Source of the DNA: Coturnix japonica
Taxonomy: Eukaryota; Chordata; Aves; Galliformes; Phasianidae
DNA: 64,000 nucleotides
NCBI RefSeq assembly: GCF_001577835.2
Contig: NW_015439867.1
Span: forward strand, 398,323 to 462,322
Reading direction: 5' to 3'
The notes below the pieces were generated by a model. The model was not told the DNA's origin, did no database searches, and saw nothing but the letters and a program-made list of their open reading frames with translations. Position 1 is the stretch's first letter. Each line of letters starts with the position of its first letter. This document shows positions 1 through 10,050 of the stretch, in pieces. A program made the translations under genes and the position numbers.

Positions 1-256
1 CCATCCCCCCATTCCCTCCCATCCCGGCCGTTCCCCGCCGCCCTCCGCCGGGTCCCTCCCCCGAGGCCGATCCCCCTCCCCCGGGTCCCTCCCCCGTCTC
101 CAGGTCCCCCCGTCTCGGTGAGGCCCGGCCCGGCGGGGCCCGGCCCGGCTCTGGGCGGGGCCGCCTCTGGCCCCTCCGCTCGGGCGGGCGCCTGGCGCTC
201 AGCGCTTCGCCCCTCTCGTCTCCCCCCCCCCGGGGCTCGGCGGGGCCCGGCCTTAC
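1..256 (-). other. SP1: Start of SP1 intron 1 (partial)
   Basis: GC-rich sequence on the intron side of the splice donor at 256-255 on the minus strand. It is full of C and G runs and has no convincing coding frame. It is read as the first 256 bases of SP1 intron 1; the remaining exons would lie beyond the left edge. Confidence 0.5.
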
Positions 257-430
257 CGCTCATGGTGGCCGTGGGCCGAGCCCGAGCGGCGGCGGGGCGT
301 GGAGCGGGGGGCGGGCGCGCCCGGCGCGCTGAGGCGGCGGCCTAACCCCGCCGGTGACCGCCGAGGGGCTGCCGAGGGAGGGAGCCGCGCACCGCTGCCC
401 CGGCCCCGCTGCCCGCCCCCGCCGCCTCCT
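257..430 (-). CDS. SP1: SP1 exon 1: 5' UTR plus first 7 coding bases
   Basis: On the minus strand a strong Kozak context (GGCCACCATG) starts at 263. After ATGAGCG the sequence runs directly into GTAAGG, a consensus splice donor, so coding bases are 263-257 only. A tiny first coding exon beginning Met-Ser is what I recall for SP1 (Met-Ser-Asp-Gln). Supporting context: in human the order is SP1, SP7, AAAS, MYG1 with SP1 opposite to SP7, exactly as here. The exon sits at the edge of a CpG island with a CCAAT array upstream, as expected for a housekeeping Sp factor. SP1 is a zinc-finger activator binding GC boxes. The transcription start is not resolved; 430 is a guess at the upstream limit. Seven coding bases cannot prove identity, so the call rests mostly on position and orientation. 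Confidence 0.6.
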
Positions 431-1000
431 CGTCCAATAGGAGCGCGCCGAGGGCGGTGAGTGGCGGCCGCGCCGGCCAATGGGAAGCGAGGGCGGGCCG
501 CGGGAGGGGGGAGGGGGGGAGCGGGCACGCCGCCCCCGCCGCCCCGCCCCGGGGGGGAGGGGGAGAGGGGAGAGCGCGGACCAATCAGCGGCGGGGAGGG
601 GCGGCCCGCCGGGCTCGCCGGCCAATGGGCGCCCGCGCGCGCTCTCAGGGAGACCCCGTATGGGAGCGGCCGCGGAGGCCCGCCCTGCGGAGTGATGGGC
701 GTTGCGCGCGGCCAATAGCGCGCCGGCTTCGTGGGGGAGGTGGGGCTGCGGAGTGACGGACAGCTGGATTCGCCAATCAGCCGCGCGGGTCGCGCCACCG
801 GGGAAGGCGGACAGGCAAAGTGACGGGCGCGCGGACCAATCGCGGCTCGGAGGCGTCGGCCACGATGGTGCTCCGCGCCAATGAGAGCGGCGCTCCGTCT
901 CAAACTGTCCAATGGGCACCGCGGGGAGGCGGGGCGAGCCGCCGGGCTGCGCCCTTGGAGGGACGGCTCGGCGGCGCCGCGAAGGTGGCGGACCCGGCGC
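431..1000 (-). promoter_or_regulatory. SP1: SP1 CpG-island promoter with nine CCAAT boxes
   Basis: CCAAT pentamers start at 434, 477, 581, 622, 712, 773, 836, 878 and 909, all on the plus strand (ATTGG on the gene strand). Their flanks (ggCCAATgg, gaCCAATca and similar) fit the NF-Y consensus. AGTGAYGG half-sites of ATF/CREB type lie 17-21 bp before three of them (691, 752, 819). GC boxes are frequent. Mammalian SP1 promoters are known to be controlled by NF-Y, E2F and Sp proteins, so a CCAAT-rich promoter fits, though nine copies is extreme. No TATA box is seen. Confidence 0.65.
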
Positions 1001-1141
1001 CATCTTGTCTGTGGCTCCGCCCCGGTGCGATCCGCCGACCCGCACAGCCCCTGAGCCGCCACAACGCGGAGCGTATCGCGATAGCAGCGCTGTGGCCTCC
1101 GCAGCCACGGCCTGGCACCGCCGGTGTCGTAGCGTTAGGCC

Positions 1142-1560
1142 TCGTCACGATGCTGAGCTCTGTCACGACATGGAGCCTCGGCCCTGTCACGACATGGAGC
1201 CCTTGGTCTGTCACGACATGGAGCCTTGGGCCTGTCACGACATGGAGCCTCGGCCTGTCACGACATGGAGCCTTGGCCCTGTATGACATGGAGCCTTGGG
1301 CCTGTCACGACATGGAGCCTCGGGCCTGTCACGACATGGAGCCTTGGCCCTGTCACGACATGGAGCCTTGGCCCTGTCACAACATGGAGCCCTTGGCCTG
1401 TCACGACATGGAGCCTCGGCCTGTCACAACATGGAGCCTCGGCCTGTCACAACATGGAGCCCTCGGCCTGTCACGACATGGAGCCTTGGCCCTGTCACGA
1501 CATGGAGCCTCAGCCCTGTCACAACATGGAGCCCTTGGCCTGTCACAACATGGCAGCGCT
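1142..1560. repeat. Minisatellite, 23-24 bp unit, about 17 copies
   Basis: A head-to-tail array of a unit close to tgtcacgacatggagcctt plus a short variable cggcc/gggcc tail. The ACATGGAGC core recurs every 23-24 bases. Units differ by single substitutions (cacgac/cacaac) and by one-base length changes, so the open frames through it change frame from unit to unit and are not coding. Confidence 0.9.
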
Positions 1561-2277
1561 GCCCCCACAGCCGGGCTGGGAGGTTTGCGGTGCTGGGGGG
1601 GCTGGAGGTGGAAGAAAGTCCCACATTTTAACCAATAATAGCAAAAAAAACAACGAAAAAAAAGGGGTTTTGGAGCTCCCGGGTTGTGTATAGAAATAAT
1701 TAAAGCCATTTAAATGAGTTTTATGGATAAAAAAGGGGTTTTCTTGGCGAGCAGCAGCACATGGGCCTACAGGGAAGGCTGCTGCAGCGTGTGGGGATTT
1801 CAGCCCAAAATGGATTAAAAGAATAAAATCCAACCTGGTTTTAACCCCCCATTGATGAGTGTGAAGCAGCAGCTCCAAGGGGGGGATCCCAATGGCCACC
1901 AGTGGTGGGAGGGGGCTGGGACCCCCCTGTTTATCAAAGGGAACAAGAACCCAAACAGGCCTTTAATGCCTCCATCCCTATCACAACAAGGGCTGTGTTT
2001 GCACTGCGGTGCTGTGTGTGTTTATGGGGTTGTGGGGGGGGTCCAACCCTCCATCCCTCCTGTAATAATTCCTTTCTCTCCCTTTTTGTTGCTCTCACAG
2101 CTCCTGGACTCTCATCAAAGCCCCCCCAGCAACATCCCACCCGGCACAGCCTCCATCCCACTGCTGTGGAGCATTGAAGCACTGCGCTGACCCCCAGCCC
2201 CTTCAACCCCCCCCACTTCAACCCTGTTTTGAAGCCCCCCCCATCACCACTTCCCCCATTTCCTGGGGCTCTTTTGC
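1561..2277. other. Intergenic sequence, no gene seen
   Basis: Mixed-composition sequence between the minisatellite and a short T-rich array, with A-runs near 1640-1665. No splice-supported exon or conserved protein could be recognised in either strand. Confidence 0.5.
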
Positions 2278-2334
2278 TGTTCTATTTTCTGTTCTATTTT
2301 CTGTTTTATTTTCTGTTTTATTTTCCTCCCTCTT
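2278..2334. repeat. Short T-rich tandem repeat
   Basis: About five copies of an 11-bp unit tctgttytatt, immediately before the C-rich run. Confidence 0.85.
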
Positions 2335-2352
2335 TAACCCCACCCAACCCCC

Positions 2353-2353
<1 letters not shown>

Positions 2354-2393
<40 letters not shown>

Positions 2394-2418
2394 NNNNNNN
2401 NNNNNNNNNNNNNNNNNN
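2354..2418. other. 40-base C run ending in a 25-N assembly gap
   Basis: An uninterrupted C homopolymer (2354-2393) runs into N at 2394-2418. The other gap in the window is also exactly 25 N, so this is a placeholder length. Sequencing or assembly evidently failed on the homopolymer; the true length is unknown. Confidence 0.95.
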
Positions 2419-4235
2419 CCCCATGCAGTTCTCTGGGATATGGGGGATATGAGGGGTCGCAAGGAGGGGGCTCCGGGCCCAGTTAGGGACATTGAGGGGA
2501 CCCAGAGCTCTGGGGTGGGGGGGTCTCTTGCAGTCGCGGGGAGGACCCAATCCACTGGGGGGGGGTTATCACCGTAGGAGGGTCCCCAGGCCATTATTGG
2601 GGGGGGTCCGTGGGGGTCTTGGGCATTTTGGGGGGACTCGAGAGGTCATAGAGGGGGTCACTGAGTCCAAGTGGGGATCCAAAGCTCTGGGGGGGTCACA
2701 GGGGCTGGGGGAGACCGAGGGGCACCCAGGCAGATGAGGGGGTGGGGGTTGGAGCGGGGGTCTCACCGGTCCCGGGGGTCGGTGCTGGGGGGTCCCCTGC
2801 CCCCCCACAGCCGGTGTCCCTGTGGGTTGGGACCAGGCGGTCACCGCAGGTATTTATTTATAGCCGCGGGTGGGGGATAATTACAGGGGGGGGGAGGAAG
2901 CGCCCGGGGCGTGGGCAGCTCTCGGCCCCGCGGTAACCTCTGCCCCGGCATCCCCGGGTCCCCCCCCCACCCCTGGGTCCCTCTGAGTCCCCCCAGGTCC
3001 CCATAGGACCCACAAACCCCATAGACCCCTCCCCAGGTGCCCATAGGTTCCCCAAGCCCCAAAGGTTCCCCCAAAACCCATAGATCCCCCCCAGGTTCCC
3101 CAAACTCCGTAGGTCCACCCAAACTTCATGGGTCCTCCCCAGGTCCCCATCATTCCCTTCCAGTCCCCATAGGACCCTCAGATCCCACAGGGTCCCCCCA
3201 GGTCCCCATAAGTTCCCCCAAACCCTATAGGGTCCCCCTAGATCTCCATAAGTCCCCTCAAATCCCATAGTGACGTGGGGAACCCCATATCCACACCAGT
3301 CATCCCAAATTCCATAGGTTCCCCCCAGACCCCCATAGAAACCCCAAACCCCCGCAGGTCTTACTGGGTCCCCTCCAATTCAACACTGACTTATCCCCCA
3401 ACACTTCCCGCCCCCTCTCCCCCATTACCTCATGGAACCCCCCCCAGGGCACCGACCCGCCTCCTGACCCCCCCCCCCAGGTTCCACACGACCGCCCATC
3501 CATGATAACATTCCCGAGTCTATGTTGGGAAGGGAGGTCGGAGCAAGGGCAGTGGGGCTCCAGGGGGTTCCTAACCGCTCTTATCGACTCTGGGCCATCG
3601 CCGAAGAGTCCCTATACCCCCGGCACCCCATAGGTCCCCCCCCGTTGTCGCACGTAGCCCCCCGCTTCCCCATAGCCCCCCGGTCGCCCACGCAGCCGCC
3701 ACCGTATGCGCCGATAGCCCCCCGTCCCCACAGCCCCCCGCGGCCGTCATAGCCCCCCCGGTCCCATAGTCGCCCCCCCCGTCTCCATAGGCCCCCCCGG
3801 TCTCCAGGTAGCGGCGCCCCCGGCCGCGGGCATAACCCCCCCCGGCCGGCCACAGGCCCCCCCCATCCCCCAGCCCCCCCCGGGCGCGGCCGGGCCCGGA
3901 AGCCCGTGGGCGCTGCAGCAGTGCCCGCTGCGCACCCACACGTATATGGGGCCGCCGGCATATTGATTTGGGGCCTCCGACCGCAAAAGAAAAATAGCTG
4001 GGGGGAGGCCCTGCGGACGGGACGGGGATGATGGGGAGGGGGCGGTATGGGGAGGCGGGAGCGGGGAGACGGGGAGCTGGTGCCGCTGCCACCCCAAAAG
4101 CTGTGGGGTCCCACAGCCGACAGGGAGGGGCTTAGAGACCGTGATCCAATCCATTGTGCGTGGTTGTGGACGGGGACACGGGACAGCTGAGGATTGGGTG
4201 AGGGGGGTGTAGGGACAGAGAGGGCGAGGGGAAAC
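2419..4235. other. GC-rich intergenic region with degenerate repeats
   Basis: 2,970-3,400 consists of degenerate copies of a CCCCATAGGTTCCCCC-like motif. Around 3,700-3,800 there is a similar CCCCATAGC-like array. 3,830-4,130 is a CpG-rich block containing a less repetitive stretch at about 3,940-4,000 (ATATGGGGCC, AAAAATAGC). No gene is supported; the long open frames reflect missing stop codons in G/C-only sequence. It lies between divergently transcribed SP1 and SP7. Confidence 0.5.
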
Positions 4236-4870
4236 GGTGCGTGGGGGTGGGTTTGGGACTGATGGGAAGTGGTGGAGATGGGGAGCAGCAGCGGAGGGGG
4301 GATGCTAGGTTGGCGGCTGCGTGGACGGGGGGATCCTACTGTTGGGGTGAGGAGGGGAGGAGCTTGGAGTGTAGAGGGGATGCGAGCGTATTGGTGCGTG
4401 GTGGTTATTGCTATGGGGTTGGAGGGGGGATGCAGCCGGGGTGACGGGGCTGTATGCTATTGGGTGTGATGGAGGGGGGTGATGCTTGGGCGGTGAGATG
4501 AGGGGATGGGCTTATGGGTTGGAGGGGATCGATGCTGTTCGCCCTGGAGGTGATGAAAGGGGGATGGCTATCTGGGGGTGAGAGAGGGATGCTTGATGGG
4601 CGGAGGGCGGGATTCTACTGGGGTGGCGCGGGAGGCGATGCTATGGATGTTGGGATGCGTGGATGCTATGGGGTTGAGGTGGGATGCTCTCCGGTGGCGT
4701 ATTGTGGACTGGTTATGGTGGGTGAGTTTGCTATGGCGGTGGGAGAGGGCGTGCTATGGGGCTTGAAGGGGATGCTGTAGGGTGGGAGGGGGGATGTTAT
4801 GGGGTTGAAGGGGGATGCTGTGGGGTGACGGGGGATGCTATGGAGTGGGAGTGGATGCTATGGGGTGTCC
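4236..4870. repeat. Degenerate GGGATGCTATGGGGTTG repeat region
   Basis: Irregular copies of gggatgctatggggttg, about 25-35 bases apart and diverged from one another, recur through this block. The open frames across it are made of the repeat and show no domain. Confidence 0.7.
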
Positions 4871-5379
4871 CCATTCCCACTATTCCCAGTCTGCCATCCC
4901 CAGTGCCACGTTCCCAGCACTCCCCCCCCCCCTCCCAGTGCCCCCACTCCCCCCACACACATGGAAACCATTTGTGGACGGTTCTCTCCCTTTGAAGGGC
5001 TGCGCAGCCCCCGGCCCCACTGCTGCGTGGTGACCGCAGGGTGTGGGGGGTCGGGGGGGGCCGGGGGTGTCCCCCACCCTGGGATGGGGACGTTTCCATC
5101 TTGGGCTCAATGAGCTGCAACCTCTGTGTCCCCCCCCCCAAACTCATGGTGTGGGAGCAGAGAACCCCCTTAAAACTCATGGTAAAGGGTCTGAGAACCC
5201 CCAGACTCATTGAGTGGGTGAGAGCCCCCAGGTTGAAGTAATGGGGTCTGAGACCCCCCCCCCCAAATGATGTCATGGGGTCTGGGAACCCCCAGTTTCA
5301 TGTCATAGGGCCAGAAGTGTATCACCCCCCCCCCCCAAACTCATCTCACATCCTGAGCCAGGTAAAGGGAAGGTGGGGA

Positions 5380-5665
5380 TGGGGGGAATGGGAGAGAGGG
5401 TCAGAAAGGAGAGAGGGGAGAGGGAGCAATAGGGAAGGAGGGAGATAAAGAGGGGGTGTGGGGGTGATGGGGAGATGGAGGGGGAGGAAGTGATGGAGGG
5501 AGGGATGGGAGGATGGAAGGAAGGGAGAGGGGGCTTAGGAGGGTGGAGGGAAGGATGGGGAGATGGAAGGGATGGAGGGATGGCTGGAAGGTGAAGGGAA
5601 GGATGGAGGAAGGGAGGGAGAGATGGGGAGGTGGGGGGGGAGTCGGGGAAGGGGAGATGGAGGAA
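5380..5665. repeat. Polypurine tract (GGGA/GGAT-rich)
   Basis: Nearly pure purine on the plus strand (gggagatggaggg, ggatggaagg and relatives). Such tracts can adopt triplex or quadruplex structure. No coding content. Confidence 0.8.
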
Positions 5666-6479
5666 GCGGTGCAGGAGGGATATGGGGTCGTGCTGTGCAA
5701 TGGGGCAGCACTGACCCCCCCACCCAGCACAGCTCTGCCCCCCTCAGCCCCCCACTACCCCATGGATCGTTGCCCCCCCCCCCCGAAATAAAACCCTTAT
5801 AGGGTTTATCCCCCCATCAGGTTGATCCCCACCCCGGGGTCCAGCCGTGTGTCCCACTATGGGTGGTGGGGATCAGTGGGCGCCCCATTGATGTGAAGGG
5901 GGAGGTTGTGGGGGGGGGGGAGGGCAGTGGTTGGTTGTGGTGTTCAATGGGGGGGGGCCGTGGTTGTGGTGTTGAGCGGCGCCGGTGGTTGGGGCCGTTA
6001 TTCAGCGGCTGCGGAGCGGAAAGCCCTGAGTCAGGGCTGGGAAAAGGCCCCGCTGGCTCCAGAATGGGACATTTGGGGGAAAAGAAGGAAAAAAATAGAC
6101 ACAGAGAGGGAGGAAAAAAGGCCCAAATCCATCTATATGTTCATATGTTTATATGGATTTTTTAACGTGGTTCGGGTGCTCATAGGGAAACAGAGATCCC
6201 CATCCCCAGGACCCCCCTGCTGCTCCCCTCCATCCCCCTCCCCATCCCATTCCCCCCCCATTCCCATCATTGGTTCCTCTTCTCCCCCGTCCCCTTTCTG
6301 TCCCCATCCCCGCTGCCCCCACACCCCACTCCTGACACCCCCAACCCCAGCCGTGCTCCATCCATATCCCCACCCCGATACAACCCCATCCCCATCCCCA
6401 TTCCCACCCCGATCCCGGCTCTGTCCCCGTCCCCTCTGTGTCCCCCAGGCACCATTTGGGGCTGCTTTCAGCCCCCCCC
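5666..6479. other. SP7 upstream intergenic sequence with an AP-1 palindrome
   Basis: Mostly G/C-rich unique sequence. It holds a TGAGTCA core centred in a 17-base palindrome at 6022-6038, and an AT-rich patch at 6,085-6,165 with repeated ATATG words. No exon was recognised. Confidence 0.45.
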
Positions 6480-6945
6480 AGAGGCCGCTGGGTTCCCCAT
6501 CGCCCCCATCCCCCCCATCCCCCCCACCCCTCTATCCCCCCATCGCCCCCATTCCCTCCTCCTGTCCCTCTTTCCCTTTTCCCTTTTCCTTTCCCTCCAT
6601 CACTTTTCCCTCCCATTTCCCTTTCTCTCCCCAGCCCTTCTCTTTTCCTTTCCCCCTTTTCCCCTTTTCCTTCCCCTTTGCTCCTTTTTGGCCCTTTCCC
6701 TTTCTCCTTCCCATTCTTTTTTCCCCTTTTCTTTCTTATTTCCCCCTTCTTTCCTCTCTTTTTTTAATACTTTTCTCACTTTTTCCTTCTTTTCCCCCTT
6801 TTTTCCTCCTTCCTCCCCCCTTTTTCCTCCTCTTTCACCTTTTCCCACTTTCATCCTCATTTCTTCCCATTTCCCTCCTCCTTCCCCCTCCTCCCCCCTC
6901 CCCTCTTTTCCTTCCCCCTTCCCCGTCCCCTCCCGCCCCATCCCC
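6480..6945. repeat. Polypyrimidine tract (CCCTTTTCC-rich)
   Basis: About 460 bases of almost pure C and T on the plus strand, built from cccttttcctt-like words. It is the pyrimidine counterpart of the purine tract 1 kb to its left. Long open frames on both strands here are composition artefacts. Confidence 0.85.
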
Positions 6946-7184
6946 GCCGCCCCCCGCCCTATAGGGGCGGTTCGGGGAGGGCTCCCGGCCCCGGTCCCGG
7001 CCCGGCCCAACCCCGACGCAGCGGCACAGCGGGGCGGGCGGCGGCGGTGCTGCTCCGCCAGCGGACCCGGTACCGGCATCCCCGACCTCGGCATCCCGGT
7101 ACCGGCAGCTCCGGCCCCTCCGGTACCTCCCGTCCATTCACACCGAACCTGAGCGCAGCCAGAGCACGGAGTGCGGTAAGGACG

Positions 7185-7910
7185 GGGAGACACCACGGGG
7201 ATATGGGGACAACGTGGGGACACTGTAAGGATATGGGGACACAATGGGGTTATGGGGACACGGGGATACAGTGGGGATATGGGGATGCAATGGGGATAAG
7301 GGGACACCATGGGGACATGTGGACATGGGGACAGCATGGGGATAAGGGGACACAATAGGGACACAGGGACACCGTAGGGATATGGGGACACTGTGGGGAT
7401 ATGGGGACATGGGGACACTATGGGGACATGGGGACACAATGGGGTTATGGGGACATGGGGATATAGTGAGGATATGGGGATGCAATGGGGATATGGGGAC
7501 ACAATGGGGATATAGGGACATGATGGGGATATAGGGACATGATGGGGATATGGGGACATGGGGACACCATGGGGATATGTGGACATGGGGACACCATGGG
7601 GATAAGGGGACACAATAGGGACACAGGGACACCATAGGGATATGGGGACACAATGGGGATATAGGGACACAAGGACACCGTAGGGATATGGGGACACAAT
7701 GGGACAATAGGGATAAGGGGACATGATGGGGATATGGGGATCCTATAGGAGATATGGGGATCCTATAGGGAGATATGGGGATCCTATAGGGGATATGGGG
7801 ATCCTATAGGGGATATGGGGACACCGTGGGGATATGGAGACACAGTGGGTACATGGGGATACCATCGGGGTATGGGGACAACATCAGGATATGGGGACAT
7901 GAGGACACTA
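7185..7910. repeat. Minisatellite GGGGATATGGGGACAC
   Basis: Tandem, mildly degenerate units combining ggggatatggggacac with ggggacacaat variants at 15-18 base spacing. The G-runs on one strand give quadruplex potential. The preceding 6,946-7,184 is a short CpG-rich block without a recognisable exon. Confidence 0.9.
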
Positions 7911-8084
7911 TGGGGATATGGGGACAGCCTCAGCATTGTGGGGGTCTCTAGAGCTGGAGGGGGGACATCTGGGGACAGGGACCTACAAGACAGGGGAAAT
8001 CCCATTCTCCCCATTAGGAAATGGGACCAATGGGGTATGGGGACCATCAGGATACAGGAATCCCCCCATGGGGATACAGAACCT

Positions 8085-8398
8085 CTGGGATACGGGATTC
8101 CCAGGATATAGGAATCAAAGGATATGGGACCTCAGTGCAGAGACCCCTTAGGATCTGGGACTATTGGGATATGGGATCACTGGGATATGGGATCCCTGGG
8201 ATATGGGACCCTTGGGATATGGGACCATTGGGATATGGGATCATTGGGATATGGGATCATTGGGATATGGGACCCTTGGGATATGGGATCATTGGGATAT
8301 GGGACCCTTGGGATATGGGACCACTGGGATATGGGATCCTATATGGGATATGGGATCCTATATGGGATATGGGATCCTTAGGATATGGGAGCCCTGTG
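8085..8398. repeat. Minisatellite GGGATATGGGATCATT
   Basis: Tandem units gggatatgggaycnyt, about 15-16 bases, more uniform between 8,155 and 8,395. It is related in sequence to the array at 7,185-7,910, which suggests common origin and local spread. Confidence 0.9.
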
Positions 8399-9440
8399 AT
8401 GCAGCGCCATCCCCAGCAGCTCCGTGCCCCTGACCTGGTGATGGGGACGTGTCTGAACCCAGAGCTGACGACCCCCGTGACTCCTGGTGCCCCACAATGT
8501 GCAGTGGGGCCACGTCTGTCCCCAGGGCTGTGGTGTCATCCTGGACCTGGCAATGGGGCCACGTCTCCCCTGGCACGGGGCCACCAGGGACAGCCACGAT
8601 GACACAACGCGGCCCCTGGGAGCCGCGGGGACCAGGAGATGGGGACACACACGTCAGGGTCTCATCCTCCCCCTTGCTGCCCTCCACCCCTGCAGGGACC
8701 TGGGGGGGGGACAGCACCGAGTGCCACCTCCATCCTGTGCTGACCCCAAACCAGACCCACCCTGTGAGGGACAGACAGGGCCCCCTTGGTGACTATGGGT
8801 TGAAAGGAGCAGAAGGGATGGGGAAACTGAGGCAGGGGGTGAGGTGGGCGCTGGGGTTTGGGACAGCAGCAGCTTTGGGGACAGGGAATGGGGGCAGAGG
8901 GCTGCGGGATGGGGACATGGAAATGGGGCTGGGGATCCAGGATATGGGATGGGATTTGAGGACGTGGGAGAGGGGACAAGGAATCAAGGGCTTGGTGTGG
9001 AGTATAGACCAGGAATGAGGTTTGGGGATTTGGGACTGTGGATGGGGACAAGGGAATGGGGACAAGGGATGGGGTTTGGGGACACAGGATGGGGGGACCT
9101 GGAAATGAGTTTGGGAACGTGGGCCAAGGAGCAGAGGAGTGAGAATGATGGGTCAGAAATGGAACTTAGGGACAAGGGAGCAGAGATCGGGGACTTGGGA
9201 TAATGGGGTGAGGGTTTGGGATCAGGGGTTGGGAAGGTGAGATAAGGAACAAGGGGAACGGGGGGGGGGATGAGCAGCATTGGGGACCACAGACCGGACC
9301 CCAGGGACGGGGAATTGGGGATGGAGGGACCCCAATAGCGGCTCTGCTCGGGGTTGAGGGGCTCAAAGGGGGGAACCCGGAGCCGCCCCCTCCCACCCGT
9401 GCACTGAGCTGCCGCCGTTCTCAGCCCTGATCTCCGCGCA
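8399..9440. other. G-rich intergenic sequence upstream of SP7
   Basis: 8,820-9,260 is a degenerate GGGACAAGGGAATGGGGA-like region. Nothing in 8,400-9,440 could be supported as a gene. Confidence 0.45.
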
Positions 9441-9680
9441 CTATTTTCAGCCCCTCCATCGTCGGGCGCTGGTTTTAATTAAGGCTGCGGCGGCGGGGCA
9501 GCGTTCCCGGGGCACAGCCTGCCCTTGTTATCCTTGGAGGGACGCGAGAGCTGCGGCCACGGCTTAAAAATAGGAGCAATAACCAAAGAGGAGGGGGGGG
9601 GGGGTTTATATGTATGTTTATATAGATGGATTATTATATATAAAAGCTGAAAAAAGCCGGACAGAGGGTGAAGGAAACAG
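9441..9680 (+). promoter_or_regulatory. SP7: Candidate SP7 proximal promoter
   Basis: A less repetitive island just upstream of the SP7 coding exon. It contains a TTAATTAA homeodomain palindrome (9475-9482), a CTTAAAAATAG MEF2-like/AT-rich word near 9,564, a CCTTGTTAT SOX-like word near 9,523, and a good TATA box TATATAAAAG at 9637-9646, which would place a start near 9,667. Homeodomain (DLX, MSX) and SOX proteins are known regulators of osteoblast genes. The TATA position is seen directly; assignment to SP7 is inference, because the first coding exon (expected to encode Met-Ala-Ser-Ser) was not found. Confidence 0.4.
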
Positions 9681-10050
9681 AGTAAAAGGGGGTGATTGGG
9701 GTTGGGGGGTGATTGGGGTTTGGGGGGTGATGTGGGGTTGTTTGAGGGGGGGTCTCAGCCCGCTGCCGTGGGGCTGCAGGGAAATAAAGGAGAGGAAGTC
9801 GCCGTGGGGGGTTGGAGGCCGCAGCGTAAATTTGATTAAAAGGGCATAAAGGGAGCAGAGATTGGGGGGGAGGTGGGGGGGGGTCGTAGCACAGCCGGCT
9901 CTTGAGCCCCTCTATGAGCCCTCCGAGCAGCCCCATGTGTGGGGCGGGGGCGCCTCCCCGCGGCGCTCAGCTGCACCCAACGCTGCCCCGTCGCACCGCG
10001 GACCCCCGACCCCTCTTTCTAACCCCCCCCACTTTCTCCTCTCCCCACAG

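Noticed and set aside
253-1108. Long minus-strand open frames of 269 and 282 codons across the CpG island
   Set aside because: Arg/Pro/Gly/Ala-rich translations of a G/C-only promoter region, with no domain and overlapping the SP1 first exon; stop codons are simply rare at this composition.
1226-1693. Open frames through the 1,142-1,560 array (CHDMEPW-type repeats)
   Set aside because: The frame changes between units because unit length varies by one base; no start context or splice support.
5906-7724. 352- and 374-codon frames over 5.9-7.7 kb
   Set aside because: They run through polypyrimidine and GGGGACA arrays; composition artefacts without family similarity.
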